Numbered from the stretch's first letter, positions 50,571-62,939 are shown. The stretch: 64,000 bases of DNA from Nymphaea colorata (GCF_008831285.2 NC_045140.1:26988131-27052130); one strand, 5' to 3'. The notes: generated by a model not told the origin, from the letters alone. Made by a program: numbers and translations.

Positions 50571-52260
50571 GTAAACCCTGATTTCTCCATTTTGTGCTTC
50601 CACCCTGTAATCAGCTCGTTCCCCTTTCCCATTTATCGGTTCATTCATTTTCCTCTATTTTCTGTGGTTTTTCTTTCGATTTTGAATTGGACGAGCGCGA
50701 CAATGAGTTGGGGTTTGGTTCTCGGGTGTGGAGGATTTTTGGAGTTTCTGATATGGTGGTTGAGTTGATCTGAGTTGGTTCCTGGGTTTTTGCGTCACAA
50801 GTGTAGGTGAGTGAGAATTGAGGGTTGGTAGCAGTAGGGCAATGGAGTGTAGCAAGGATGAGTCCCTAGGGCGAAGGAGAATAGGAGATAGCGGAGAAGA
50901 CGCAGTCTAGGGTGCACCTTCTCAGCAGCTTGCAGGCCACGGATTCTGCATTTTACAATTAAGTGTCACAGTCATTTGGATGTTCAAAGTTTCAAACTAC
51001 ATTCGTTCTGGTTGTTTTGTTACTTTTACATGCATTATGCGTTCTGGCTTTCTGCTGCAGATTTATAACTTGCCAACATTATAGCTACTAGGAATCTAGC
51101 AACACTTAGATATGAACAAGTAGGCATCCAGATTTGCAGGATTCAGGAAGTAGAATCCAATGACCCAATTGGAAATATTAGATCAGGGTCATTTAACTTA
51201 ATACTTAGATCAATACTGTTCTCTTGTAATTTTGTTTCTTAGATTTTTTTTTTTCATTTTCAGTTCATTAGTTTTGACAACGTATCGTGATTAGACTGGT
51301 TACTTCATCTGAAATGGGCTTATTAGCAGCTGCGTTCACTTAAGCCGTTCCTGTGCAAAACTTTAGCTGCTTCCCACCTCTTGAATTTTGGAGAAATTTT
51401 AGAACAATTGCTTGCAGTTAAAGGTTTCATGTCTTAGCAGGCTAGCAGCATGATTGAGTTTTTAAGTTCATTCCTTATGTCTGACTTGACTTTGTCCTTG
51501 GTTTGCTGGGGGTTGCTATCGTTGATGAGCTCTTCTTTGTTGTCACCATGCTTTTTTATTTTCTGGTTTGACATTGACTCAGTAAGTCCTTTATGTTATA
51601 TACACACGTTAACTAGAATTAAAAAGAAAGGGAAACAAAACTATGTTGGCACATCTTACCTAAACCAAGAGCTTTTCTTTGGACCAAGAAGAGTAGAAGA
51701 TAAAACAATATGCAGCCTTGAGCCCATCTTGGCAACTCTTGCCTGCTCAGTTACTGCAGACTGGAATCCCTGCTTGCCTATTTAAACCATCGAAAAGGAA
51801 CCCATTTGAACTTAACAGTCCATTTTTAGTTATTTTTAAGAGAGAGAAATAAATTGGTAAAGTTTGTTTTGGGATTAGTCGTTCGGGGATAAGCAGGTGA
51901 GGGAGACAAGCAATGTTGGAAGCGGCACAAAAAGTTGTGAGCAGAAGCCTGGAGTGAAGAAAAAGGAAGCAAAAAAGATAGCCACAATAAAGTAATAGCT
52001 AAGAAATGTTTGTCTAGTCACGTTGGATTTTGCAACTGGATGCCATTCTCTCTCTCTTTTTTTCCATCTTTTCCATCCTTCTGTTTTCTTTTGATTTTAG
52101 TCTTTCTTTTCATTGTTGACTGTGTACAAAAGGAAGAAATGAGCAAACTGCAGATATTGCTTTACTATTCTCTACCGAGTCAGATCTGATGGTCCACTCA
52201 ACAGATCAATAAATCTGAGATAACACATTTCAGTTTCGAGAGAGATAGAGAGGTTCCAGT

Positions 52261-52820
52261 GACGAGATGCTTTATCAGAAAACTGAGTTAAATTTGGCTA
52301 TGTAATTTAAGTTATGTCCATGGAAAAATTTGGACAGAAAATGTAAAACCGAGAACACAAATGTTACTCGTTTACTATATGTTACAGAAATGATGCTTCC
52401 TGTTTATCTTGATGAAAAGTTTTTGAAAGGCCACCTAATGTAGGATGTTTGATAACTACGTTCAACTACTTCTAGTGACGAGATGCTTTATCAGAAAACT
52501 GAGTTAAATTTGGCTATGTAATTTAAGTTATGTCCATGGAAAAATTTGGACAGAAAAATGTAAACTGAGAACACAAATGTTAGAAAACTGAGTTAAATTT
52601 GGCTAGAACACAAATGTTAGAAAACTGTGTTAAATTTGGCTATGTAATTTAAGTTATGTCCATGGAAAAATTTGGACAGAAAAATGTAAACTGAGAAGAC
52701 AAACGTTACTTGTTTACTATATGTTACAGAAATGATGCTTCCTGTTTATCTTGATGAAAAGTTTTGAAAAGCCACCTAATGTAGGATGTTTGATAACTAT
52801 GTTCAACTACTTCTAAATGC
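52261..52820. repeat. Complex local duplication (two long copies, internal partial copies)
   Basis: The block starting GTGACGAGATGCTTTATCAG occurs at about 52260-52474 and again from 52474 to about 52820. The second copy is expanded internally by repeats of the AACACAAATGTTAGAAAACTG unit near 52570-52640. A third partial copy lies at 53621-53710, beyond the palindromic element. There is no coding signal. Confidence 0.85.
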
Positions 52821-52847
52821 ATTCCTAACACCAATCTAGTGTTTAAA

Positions 52848-53580
52848 CCAATGTTATCCGTATCGTACGATACGGACGCGTATCGTACGATACGTATCGT
52901 ATAGGTCAAGAAAACCTATACGATACGCTGTTTAAAGACGATACGCGTCCGTATCGTACACGTATCGCACGATACGGGGGCCGTATCGTACGATACGGGT
53001 TAAAACACAAAATTTTTTATTTTTTAAAGTTTAAACACTCCTCCCTCTCTCTCTTCTTGTATTTAAAGACTCCAAGAGACGTAGGAGGGAAAGATTTTGC
53101 ACATTTTCATCAAAAATAACCAATGATTCATCAATTTGGAAAATATTATCGTTAAATCATGAAAGATGATAAGTTGATAACTATATGTTTTGAACTTATA
53201 AAATTGTGATGTAATATAAGTCCTAAAACTCAAAGTCCTAAGACTCTAAGTCTTAAGGTTCTATAAAATTTTCAAGTTTAAAATTGTGATGGATGCTTAT
53301 TATGTTATTTTGAATATCTAATTTCTAATTTTTGAATGCGTTGTTGACACACATGAATGTTCCTTATGTATGATGATCTTTTTCATATTTGAATATATAT
53401 TTTTTTGTTTATTTTTTCAGATTTTTAATAATTTTTCTCTATTTTTTCTGATTTTTAAATAAATTTTAAAATTAAAAAATTAATTTTACGATACGCTACG
53501 CTACGTTTACGATACGTTACGATACAGCGTATAGGTCAGCCCGACCGATACGCGATACGCTACGCCTTTTATAACATTGG
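52848..53580. mobile_element. Inverted-repeat DNA element with palindromic CGTATCGTACGATACG motifs
   Basis: The ends are CCAATGTTAT (52848) and its exact reverse complement ATAACATTGG (53580). With flanking TTTAAA on both sides the inverted match extends to 16 bases, and TTTAAA may be the target-site duplication. The left 150 bases contain three exact CGTATCGTACGATACG palindromes and a hairpin, ATCGTATAGGT against ACCTATACGAT. The right 100 bases contain ACGATACG/CTACG variants, ending at 53570. The core is AT-rich and noncoding. It is probably a non-autonomous DNA transposon whose subterminal palindromes could be transposase binding sites; superfamily undecided. Confidence 0.65.
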
Positions 53581-53620
53581 TTTAAACTAACATTAATCTG
53601 CTTACACCAGCAACAACAAC

Positions 53621-53710
53621 CATCTTGATGAACAGTTTTCAAAAAGCCACCTAATGTAGGATGTTTGGTAACTATGTTCAACTACTTCTAAACGCATTCC
53701 AAATACACCA
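53621..53710. repeat. Third partial copy of the 52.3-52.8 kb duplicated block
   Basis: TCTTGATGAA, AGCCACCTAATGTAGGATGT and AACTATGTTCAACTACTTCT recur here as in 52749-52820. The palindromic element therefore sits between copies. Confidence 0.85.
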
Positions 53711-54749
53711 ACAACAACAACCATCTGCCAATCATCTCTAAAAAGCTTAAATAATTAACAAGAGCATTTTTATCAGTTTGACTGGACAAAGGTCGAGTGA
53801 TTGAACAAATTTATGTTATCTACATTAACTTAGTAAGTTCTATATGGTATCTACATTGACTCAGTAAGTTCTTTATAGTTTATATTATCTACAGTCTACA
53901 GACTCTACACACATTAACTAGATTTAAAAAAGTAAAAAAAAAAAAAAAACATAAACTTCAGTTCTTTTTGCAGTGCTGTCCTTGTTCAATGGGGCAGCTC
54001 AACAAGGAACCGTTCGATTGATTGAAATGCTTTATGTTTGATTATTTATGTTTTGTTATTTACATTCTTTGCAATTACAGGTTTTTTCGGCCAAGTTTTT
54101 TGGTTCGAAGACGAGGTTTTACACCCATTGACAGGTAAGCTTCCTAGCACTATTCGTATTTCTGCTAGCCCAATATACATAATTGACTAATCACTAGATC
54201 AAGTGGATCGTTTCTTTTTTTTTTTTTGTCTAGATTATGATTTGTTCAACCATTTTTCAATTGGTCACAGCAGAACATTAATTTTCCTCTTTGATATTCC
54301 TTGTAATGAGGTTAAGTTAAGGATTTTTATTCTTGAAGGATTTGTGCTGCCAATATTAACTTGGAAAATATCTTCCTTGCAGGATTTCCAGTACTGGTGC
54401 AAGTTGGAAGCCTTTATTTTCTTGCTATTTTTCTTCTATTAGTGCTGAGCAGGTCCAAATCTCAACTTCTCACACTCCTTTTTTTTTCCATTTCTTTTGC
54501 TTATACTTAATTTGCACTATTGCAGTTGACTGTGCATGAAGGATTTTCAAGGTATCTATGTCATATGCTTATCTTATAGCAGACAATTTCATGAATGCAT
54601 TCTCTATTTTTTTTCTGTGTTTGTTTCATTGATAATGTTACTTGTTTTGTTTGGGGTAATACGTTAATTTCTCTAATACATACATCATTAAATTTATATA
54701 ATGATGAGAGACAACGAAAGTACAATTGAAAAAAACAAAGACCAACTAA

Positions 54750-55545
54750 TGTAGCATGATGAGCAAGAACAATTTTTATTTGATTGCGTATTAGAACAAT
54801 GTTGATGAATGGAGGTTTAAGAGATACAACTATGAAGGAAGTTGAGAGATCGATGATAAAGAAATATGGTGAAAAATATATGCTAGAGAAACTAAAAACA
54901 AATTAAAGCATGCCAGACCAAATATAATTGTTATGGGTGAAATTCTAAAAGCCAGTGGATTTGGATGGGATGCAGACAATAAGATGGTCTTGTCTCACAA
55001 GAATGTGTGGGTTGAGTATGTAAAAAGATATCTAGGTAAAAAGAAGTATAGAAGGCCATCTACATGAAAAATTTTATAAGCATGCAGTAGAAATATGAGG
55101 TAAATCTACTGCTCTGGGTAGTCATAGAAATGCATATTCAAATATACCAATACCATCAACATAAGTTCCTCCTATTACTCCGTTAGATTAGGAAGTATCT
55201 CAAGTAAATAATTTTCATGTTCCGACGAGTAATTCATTAGGCAACTAACCTTTATCATCAAGTGGAACATGCAGGAAGAGAAAGTCATCAGAGGATGCTT
55301 CTATCTGTGATGTGATTAGTAGTCTAAATCAACAAATACAAGCTTTTAATGATGCTACTCCATATCATTTGACAAAGCAAGCTAGTGACATTGTATCATA
55401 ATTATTCATAAATGGTGAAATTGATTCATCTACTTGTTTGAAAGCGATCAAATTTGTGTCAGATCCACAACATGCAACCACATTCCTTTGTGTTCCACCA
55501 GAGTGGACTGAGTGGTTGCAAAGTAAAATTAGAGGATATTATGTA
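54750..55545 (+). pseudogene. Decayed Myb/SANT-like DNA-binding domain gene (transposon-associated type)
   Basis: Translated with frame changes, the sequence gives DEQEQFLFDCVLEQ, then NKLKHARPNIIVMGEILKAS, GFGWDADNKMVLSHKNVWVE and YVKRYLGKKKYRRPST, a GKSTALGS stretch, SSSSGTCRKRKSSEDAS, and the tail LKAIKFVSDPQHATTFLCVP. The order (acidic start, SGFGWD..KMV, VW..YVK, KYR, G-K-A-G, KRKR, C-terminal helical domain) is that of plant Myb/SANT-like proteins (Myb_DNA-bind_3), many of which accompany PIF/Harbinger transposons. There are several stop codons (for example TGA TGA near 54797 and TGA after RRPST) and at least one frameshift, so it is not functional. No transposase or element ends were found nearby. 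Confidence 0.75.
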
Positions 55546-56254
55546 TGTTTGCTTTTCATTACACATGCTAAATTTAATTTTGTATGCCTTTAAAAACATT
55601 GCTCTGCACTACTTCTTCCACCAGCTAGCTCTCTTCGGTGATAGCAACAACAAGCAAACCCCCTGTCTCCCTCTCTCTCTTAACCTCCAAAAGTTTCCCT
55701 CTATCTATCTGATCGAGCACTTCAATATCAAAGAAATCATGGATCATGAACACCTTTGTACATCAATGTGGAAGAAAACCAATCAAGCTCAATGAATCAT
55801 TTAATAATGAAATAATACTCCATCTCATTATCATTTTCAACAGGCAAATTAAAAAAAAAAAGGAAAAAGAAGAAGAAAGTAATTAGTTCAAGAGTAATTA
55901 GACAATAGTAATAATTTGTTATCCTGCCATCTACATATAATAGGTGTTGCTTTGCTTACCAACCCTTCCTAAGCGGACACCATAGCAGAACTCGGGCTCC
56001 AAGGAAGTTGTGTTGGGTGTTCATGCAAGCCATAGTATGTAATGGATTCTCTTAGATAGTACGTAACAGATCCGTGGATTATTGATAATAATCCATAATA
56101 CAGTAGATATTATACATTTCTAGAAACAAGCTTGGTCTATATCGATCGCATAAGGTACAAATGTACCATGGATCTATTACTGAAAATCATAATATGGATA
56201 TTTTTGCACAAAAGCTTTTCCAACCATGCTTATAAATTATAATGCAAATATACA

Positions 56255-56256
56255 AG

Positions 56257-56294
<38 letters not shown>

Positions 56295-56350
56295 CAGATA
56301 TTGTGAGATTTTCTAAAATCTATATATATATATATATATATATATAATGA
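56255..56350. repeat. Paired TA microsatellites with duplicated flank
   Basis: Two TA runs (about 56261-56290 and 56322-56346) are each followed by a near-identical GACAGATATTG(T/C)GAGATTTT stretch. This indicates a tandem duplication of TA run plus flank. Confidence 0.9.
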
Positions 56351-57828
56351 CAGATATTGCGAGATTTTTAAAAATCTCACACTATTTACGGAAAAGAAAA
56401 GCAAAACGAAAATATTGGGAAAATCTTGTGAAATTTTGGAAATCTCAGCAGCAATGAATATATTGTGATTTTTTTTTTGCGATTTTTGGCAAAATTGTTG
56501 GTTTTCAATCATTTTAATTTTTTTGATTTTTTTTTTAATTTTTAAAAATTTGCCGACATTTTTCCCAAAAACACAACTTCGTCAAAAAGTACCCAAGAAA
56601 AATTTCACTGGTATTTTCTCAAAAACAATATTTATGACAATGATATATATTCATATATTGCTTTAAAACGTTACTTAAGCATCCACAGTAATAAGAAATT
56701 CAAGCAGGTATTCTAAATATTGCTTCATGTGGAAAACAGGATCTTGAAATCTACTAATCTTAGCAGCTTCATTTTAGGGTGTATTTTCTCTTTATTAGGT
56801 ATTCACTATAAGGATTTAATCAAGAAAAAATAGTCAATGTGTATTTTTATGTCTATAAATGGAAGCAATGCAATGATACATGGACATACCAAATAGGTGC
56901 TTATTGTAAATTGGTTTATTAGAACTAAGCACTTAAGCAAATCAGATCACTTGTGGATGACTTATTAATTTGAAATACCAAGAGGTTAGCTTCTACTGCT
57001 TAAGCAATCAGACCTGAGTCAAAATGTAGAAGTGGTCCCCACCATTAAACCATAAAATGCATGCAACCTGATCAACAGCTTGACCTCAGTCTAGCAAAGC
57101 TTATTCAAAGTAGAGATGAGCCGAATTGGCTTGCTATTTCAGCCTTGAATGTTTTCTTTATCGTAACTGAGAACTTGAACAAAATTTGAGGCTTATTCAA
57201 ATTCTTTCAGTCAAGAAACAAATGAGGAACATTTTAGATGAAATCATGAAAATTAGCCCAATCATTAAATATATACAAATCTTCAAGCAAGTTCAATAGC
57301 ATGACCAAACGTCAACTTTAACCTTATTTGCTAAATGAGTTTAAGGAAAACGTGGTTTGAAACAATTCATGTACAGGAAAAGTAGGTGTCGTTTATGGCA
57401 TCTAGAGCTCTTTCATTTTTTGGCTCTAAATGCATGATCTTTTGGTTCTCGACATTTTCACTGTCTGTCTAAGAAAAGGAACTTAGACACAGGCTGTTTA
57501 AGACCTACAAACAGCTGATTCAATGCGAAGTATTTCAGAATCAACCTAAAAGGCTAAAACAACATCCTATGAACAGATCAGGACCAGAACAATGAAAATC
57601 AGCTAAAAAAACAGATCAATGAAAGTCATCGCATGTCAAAACAGATCATGTATAAGTGTAATGACAAAATATGCTTGTCATGAAGTTAGAGACTAGTACA
57701 GTTGCACACTTTGCCATGACCTTGCATAATTATGTGCACAGACACACACACACTCACACTCACACTGACACACTAGATTTTCCTGTCCCTTGAAAATTTT
57801 GCTACTAATTCCTCTATAGATGTTGCAG

Positions 57829-60800
57829 ATGAAAGATGCTAAAGATGGATCACGGGCATCCAGAGCTGGAAGGGCTGCCCGTGCTTCCAAGACCTCATCT
57901 GTCAGCTCGCTGCCACTGATATTAGACATTGAAGATTTTAAGGTACTCACCTTGATTTAGTTTTCCTGAATCTGTCTTCTCTACTCAAGATGGTTAGTGT
58001 TTTCTTCTGTAGTTTGGGAGTTGTTTGCACGACTGCGGAAAATATCTTTTAGTCTGGTTGCGTATCTCAGTGCTTAAGTGAATGAAGACGTTCAAATTCT
58101 TAGTTGCTAATTTGAATTCATGCAGGGGGAATTTTCATTTGATGCTTTGTTTGGAAATATGGTAAATGACTTGCTTCCTGCATTTCAAGATGAAGATCAA
58201 GATCCATCAGAGGATCATAGCAGTATCAGTGGTACAGATATGCCAAATGGACACCCACGTGGCTCACTTGATGCCACCAAATCGGGGCAAAAGTCTTCTG
58301 CTCCTTTGTTCCCTGAAGCCGATGGACTTTTGTCTCTTTTCAAGGATGCATGTAGGGAGTTGGCTGATTTGCGCCGGCAGGTATATTTTTTATCTGTTTG
58401 TAGACAAAGTTTACATTCTGCACTCTGTTGTAAGTTGGATATTCTTTTCATTTTTGAAGATTGATGCCCGACTTGACAATCTTAAGAAGGAGGTCACTGT
58501 TCAAGATTCTAAGCATCGCAAAACTCTCTCTGAGGTTAGTATTACCAAAGTTAAAACAAATTAACTGTGATGACGAGTTATACTCAGTTCACTGGTCCCA
58601 CATCTTTGTATTTTTGTGCTTCTATAGTCGCATGGATGCTGAAAAATGATGTATATATATGATAATGAAAATCTGCGCACTGAATTTAAACATATCTTTG
58701 TCTACTGTAATGGAAGTAATTATTTTTGCAGTCATCTATTCTTCTAGATGCGATGTCAGTGGTTTGGTTGATAATTCATACAGTTTTTATGCGATTAGAC
58801 AGTGCAACATTGTCATGTTGTTGTGTTCTTTGACAGTTGGAGAGAGGTGTAGATGGCCTCTTTGATAGCTTTGCTAGGTTGGACTCTCGCATCTCAAGTG
58901 TTGGGCAGACTGCAGCTAAAATTGGAGACCACTTACAGGTTATCTTACAGCAGGGTCACACGATCAATTTTGCAATTATTCTAAATGCTGTTTCTGACAT
59001 ATATGAATATGTTCATGGGCTATCATGTAGAGTGCTGATTCTCAACGAGAAACTGCTAGTCAGACTATAGATCTCATAAAGGTATCCGTACATATTTTCT
59101 CTTGCATTCTCATGATTGGTTATTTGCTCTGGAACTATTACATGATATGATTAACTTTGCAGTATTTGATGGAGTTTAACAGCAGCCCTGGAGACCTAAT
59201 TGAGCTTTCTCCTCTTTTCTCTGATGATAGTCGTGTTGCTGAGGCCGCTTCTGTCGCACAAAAATTACGTAGGTATCATTGCTGTCTTGTCCCAAACAAC
59301 CTTAGGCAACTTGGTTTGACTTTTCTATTTGCTAGTCCATGTTGAACTTGACATGCATTGCTTGTGCGTGATCCTGTGTTCAGGTTCATCCAATAGATTT
59401 ACCTGTTCTTGGCAATTAGATATCTAGCACTCCAATCTCTTATATAGGGTTTGCATTGTTGAACCAAAAAATTAGGCGAACCAACTGGAGGGCTCACGTT
59501 TGATGTTCCTATTATTATTCAGTTACATGTAAAGGACACAGGTTATCAAAGTAATGATACTATTGAACAGGTGTGCTTAACCAATAACTTGATCTTGCTA
59601 GATTATCTGAGTTCTAACAATGGTGTTGCTATAACAGATAATCAATTATAATCATGACATGTGTCCAAAAAGAAGGTTTGAATGGGTGAATAATGGAGAG
59701 AAGAAGAGCTTTCTCTTGCAGATTTGGTACCTTAAATTGGTTTAGAATTTTACTTGCTTGAGTTCATGACCTTCTTTAAACTTGCCTCTAAGGCTTTTCG
59801 AGTGCTAAACTACATCTTGGTAGTTTGTACAACAGTACAGCCGCTTGATGCTTGTCTACCTTATCCCTGTCATAATTGATTCGTGCATTTCGTTTGTTTT
59901 TGAGATCAGCACATGCTGCAAGCCTGCAAGATAATTATACAGACTCTCATATCACTGTAAAAGCAAATCTAAGTCTGTAATTAACTGATGATAAGTATGT
60001 TCAGAGGTCAAGTAAGATCACTCCTATGACAAAGCCATTGTCCTCATCTTGAGGAACCAAGCCTGGAATGGCCAAAGTGAGTGGACACCCACAACTTTTC
60101 ACTGGTGAGGTAGGCCCTCTTCAATGCCTTGCAGCAAAAATGTTCACAGGCGCCATAAGTGGTAAATGATAACCATTTCAATTGGGTATACTGGATGAAT
60201 CAGGCTGCCTCATTGGCCAGCGGCTTTCCCAAAACATCGCATATATGCTTCCTCCATCTTAGTTTTTTGTGTTCTATGCTTAGTCTAAGTGAAACCATTT
60301 TGTTTTGTTTACCTTCTTATTTTTGGTTCTTTCATTAGCTACTCAATGAGTGTTCATATCATCATATAGGTGCATTTGCTGAAGAGGATATTGGGCGGCA
60401 TGCTACAGCTGCAACATCTGTTGGTGCTGCAAATGCAAGCAGAGGGCTTGAAACTGCTGTTGCAAATCTTCAGGATTACTGCAATGGTATAGGATAATAG
60501 GATTAAGAAACTGACTTTCTTAACCATCTTGTTTATGCATTTAACATGTGCTTGTGTTTTTTGTTAAAGAACTTGAGAATAGATTGCTTGCACGATTTGA
60601 TGCTGCATCACAGAGGCGAGAATTGTCCACAATGGCAGAATGTGCAAAAATTTTGTCACAGGTGTGAGATTGTGGTAGTCTTCTTTTCTTGATATCTCAC
60701 TTCTGCTGGATTCAAAGATCTGCTGGATTCAAAGATCTTCTGTTATTAATTTTGTCTTTTCCCGATTTTACAGGAAAAAATGCCACACAATATTTGCATG

Positions 60801-62230
60801 CTATTGATATTTCCTTCATTGCCATTCTTCTTATTTTCTCATGTCATATGCTGGCGATGGAGTTGTTAATGTGATAGAGATTGGTGCTGATTTGCCTGAC
60901 AGTTATAAGTAGCCATCATGGTACTTCAGTAAATGTAAAACTTGTTTCACATTTATGTAGAAATTATAGCATTGATATGACAAACCCAAAATAAAAATAA
61001 TTTAACACAAAAGCAGCATGAGGTTTATGTTTTCACCTTATAAGTGCTTGGACATTCAATGGTTGTCAAGATTGTCATATAGTTGCATGAGAATATACAT
61101 TTTGTCATGGGTTGGACATTGATCTGTAGCCTAATACGTCAAAAAAGTTCTATTTTGTTAGTTTCTACTTGTCTTTCAGGTTTCAATGGTTGTGGTGTTA
61201 CTTTTATGGCATGCAGTTTAATAGGGGTAGCAGTGCCATGCAACACTATGTTGCATCTCGGCCAATGTTCATTGATGTAGAAGTGATGAGTGCGGACACA
61301 AGATTGGTACTTGGAGATCAAGGCATCCAAGCTGGACCAAGCAGTATAGGGCGTGGTCTTTCATCATTATACAAAGAAATTATAGGTTTTCTCTATGAAC
61401 GATGTTCTTCTAGTGCTTGATAATGTGATGGAAATGATTATACTTATTCTGACAGGAATCATTAATCTGCAGAAACTGTACAAAAGGAGGCAGCAACTAT
61501 TATGGCTGTTTTCCCTGCTCCTGATGATGTCATGTCTATTTTGGTGCAGGTATCAGATAGCTTCAAATAGCTTTGAGATTTAGGTTGCCAATTATATGTG
61601 CTGTAGGAAAATCTTACCTTTTCTTAGGGGGAACTCCATTTTTTGGATGTTAACCATGCTTACCACATGCAGCGAGTCTTAGAGCAGAGAGTAGCATCAA
61701 TTCTTGATAAGTTGTTAGTGAAGCCATCACTGGTGAATATACCTTCTGCTGAAGATGGTGGGCTTTTACTGGTCAGTGACACTTGTTACCCTACTTTGCC
61801 ATTTTGATATTTTTCTACCTTTGAGGGAGTTTTTCTTGTGTTTTTATGTGTGATTATGTTGGTGCAGTATCTTAGAATTCTTGCAGTTGCATATGAGAAG
61901 ACATTGGAACTTTCTAAGGAGCTGCGGGCAGTGGGATGTGGTGATTTGGATGTTGAAGGTGTTTGTCATTTCTCTTTTTCTCAGTTGTAGATGTAGCATT
62001 GTACAACTTAGTTGAAGTGGTTTAGTGGTACACCTTGCACATGGACTTGCATAATGTCAATATTTTTCTTCCATGTACATGTGGCTATCACACCTCCCAC
62101 TAAGCCTGGGCACCGGGCCGGGCCGCTGTTGGATACCCGGTACCTAAAAAACGTGACCCGGGCCTGCCCGATAAGTTCGGATCGGGCCCGATAAGTTCGG
62201 ATAGGGCCCGATAATGATTTTTTTTATTTC

Positions 62231-62262
<32 letters not shown>

Positions 62263-62939
62263 GTATTTATAATATTTTATTACCATTAATTATTTTTTAT
62301 GCATTATTTTATATTAAAAAATATTTTTTTAATGTAATCGGGCTGGGCCGGGCCGGCCCGATGCCCATGCTTACCTCCCACTAAGGTTTGCTGGAAGAGT
62401 TTATGTTAAAATGTGGTTCTTATTGGGAATTGAAGCCTCTCGCAGATCATGCTTTAGTTTGTTGAAAGCTTGCTAGGACAGCTGCATCTGTTGGTTGCAT
62501 TTCTAGTTTACTTTCAGTATATTTGCTTAGTACATGGTCATCCCTGTTAATGCTATTCCTGACTTTACTGTCTTAATTCAGGTCTCACTGAGTCTTTGTT
62601 TATTGCCCATAAAGATGAGTATCCTGAATATGAGCAAGCTTCTCTAAGACAACTATATCAAGCAAAGGTACAGTTCTAACTCATTTGGTGCTAATTGTAC
62701 AGAAAAATTTAAGCTATTGAGAAAATGAGTAGTTTTCTGACCTTTTCCTTTTTCTGCATTAGATGGAAGAGTTACGTTCTGGGATGCAACAACAGCCCGA
62801 ATCAACCAATGCCCCCTTGTCACGTTCCAAAACAGCAGCTGTGCCACCTTCACAGCAGCAGATTTCTGTTACTGTTGTAACTGAGATTGTGCGATGGAAT
62901 GAGGAGGCAATCAGTAGATGTGTTTTATTTTCTGCTCAG
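57829..62939 (+). CDS. SEC10: Exocyst complex subunit SEC10 (5' part; gene runs off the right edge)
   Basis: Coding exons: 57829-57942, 58126-58380, 58460-58534, 58837-58938, 59031-59081, 59163-59268, 60370-60486, 60570-60661, 61217-61385, 61473-61549, 61673-61771, 61868-61958, 62582-62667, 62763-62939; 537 codons so far. Seen: an Arg/Ser-rich N-terminus, SSLPLILDIEDFKG, FSFDALFGNMVNDLLPAF, a coiled-coil stretch around RRQIDARLDNLKKEV, then SVGQTAAKIGDHLQ, ETASQTIDLIKYLMEF, YCNELENRLLARFDAASQRR, AVGCGDLDVEGLTESLF and VVTEIVRWNEEAISRC. This order is that of plant SEC10 (about 820 aa), so about one third of the protein lies beyond 64000. Known role: exocyst tethering of Golgi-derived vesicles at the plasma membrane. 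A possible earlier in-frame ATG (57820) would add three residues if the upstream AG at 57818-57819 is used. A MITE sits in intron 12. Confidence 0.95.
60704..60737. repeat. Perfect 2 x 17-bp tandem repeat in a SEC10 intron
   Basis: TGCTGGATTCAAAGATC occurs twice head to tail, 43 bases after the exon ending at 60661. Confidence 0.95.
62101..62373. mobile_element. hAT-type MITE in SEC10 intron 12 with perfect 8-bp target-site duplication
   Basis: This 273-bp element starts TAAGCCTGGGCACCGGGCC and its reverse-complement end reads TAAGCATGGGCATCGGGCC, giving terminal inverted repeats of about 19 bases with two mismatches. It is flanked by CCTCCCAC at 62093-62100 and 62374-62381. The core is AT-rich with a TA microsatellite (about 62239-62262). 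No coding capacity. An 8-bp duplication and these ends fit the hAT superfamily. It belongs to the same family as 28837-29114, in opposite orientation. Confidence 0.88.

Larger units (their letters stand above)
50571..57828 (+). other. Putative long leader intron region of SEC10, with transposon remnants
   Basis: There is no conserved plant coding exon here. The region hosts the duplicated block at 52261-52820, the palindromic element at 52848-53580, a possible 54-base noncoding exon at 54081-54134 (acceptor TTACAG, donor ACAGGTAAGC, no ATG), the Myb/SANT-like pseudogene, paired TA microsatellites at 56255-56350 and a CA microsatellite near 57740-57765. The end shows a perfect TACTAAT-type branch site near 57803 and acceptor TTGCAG at 57828. 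Confidence 0.5.
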
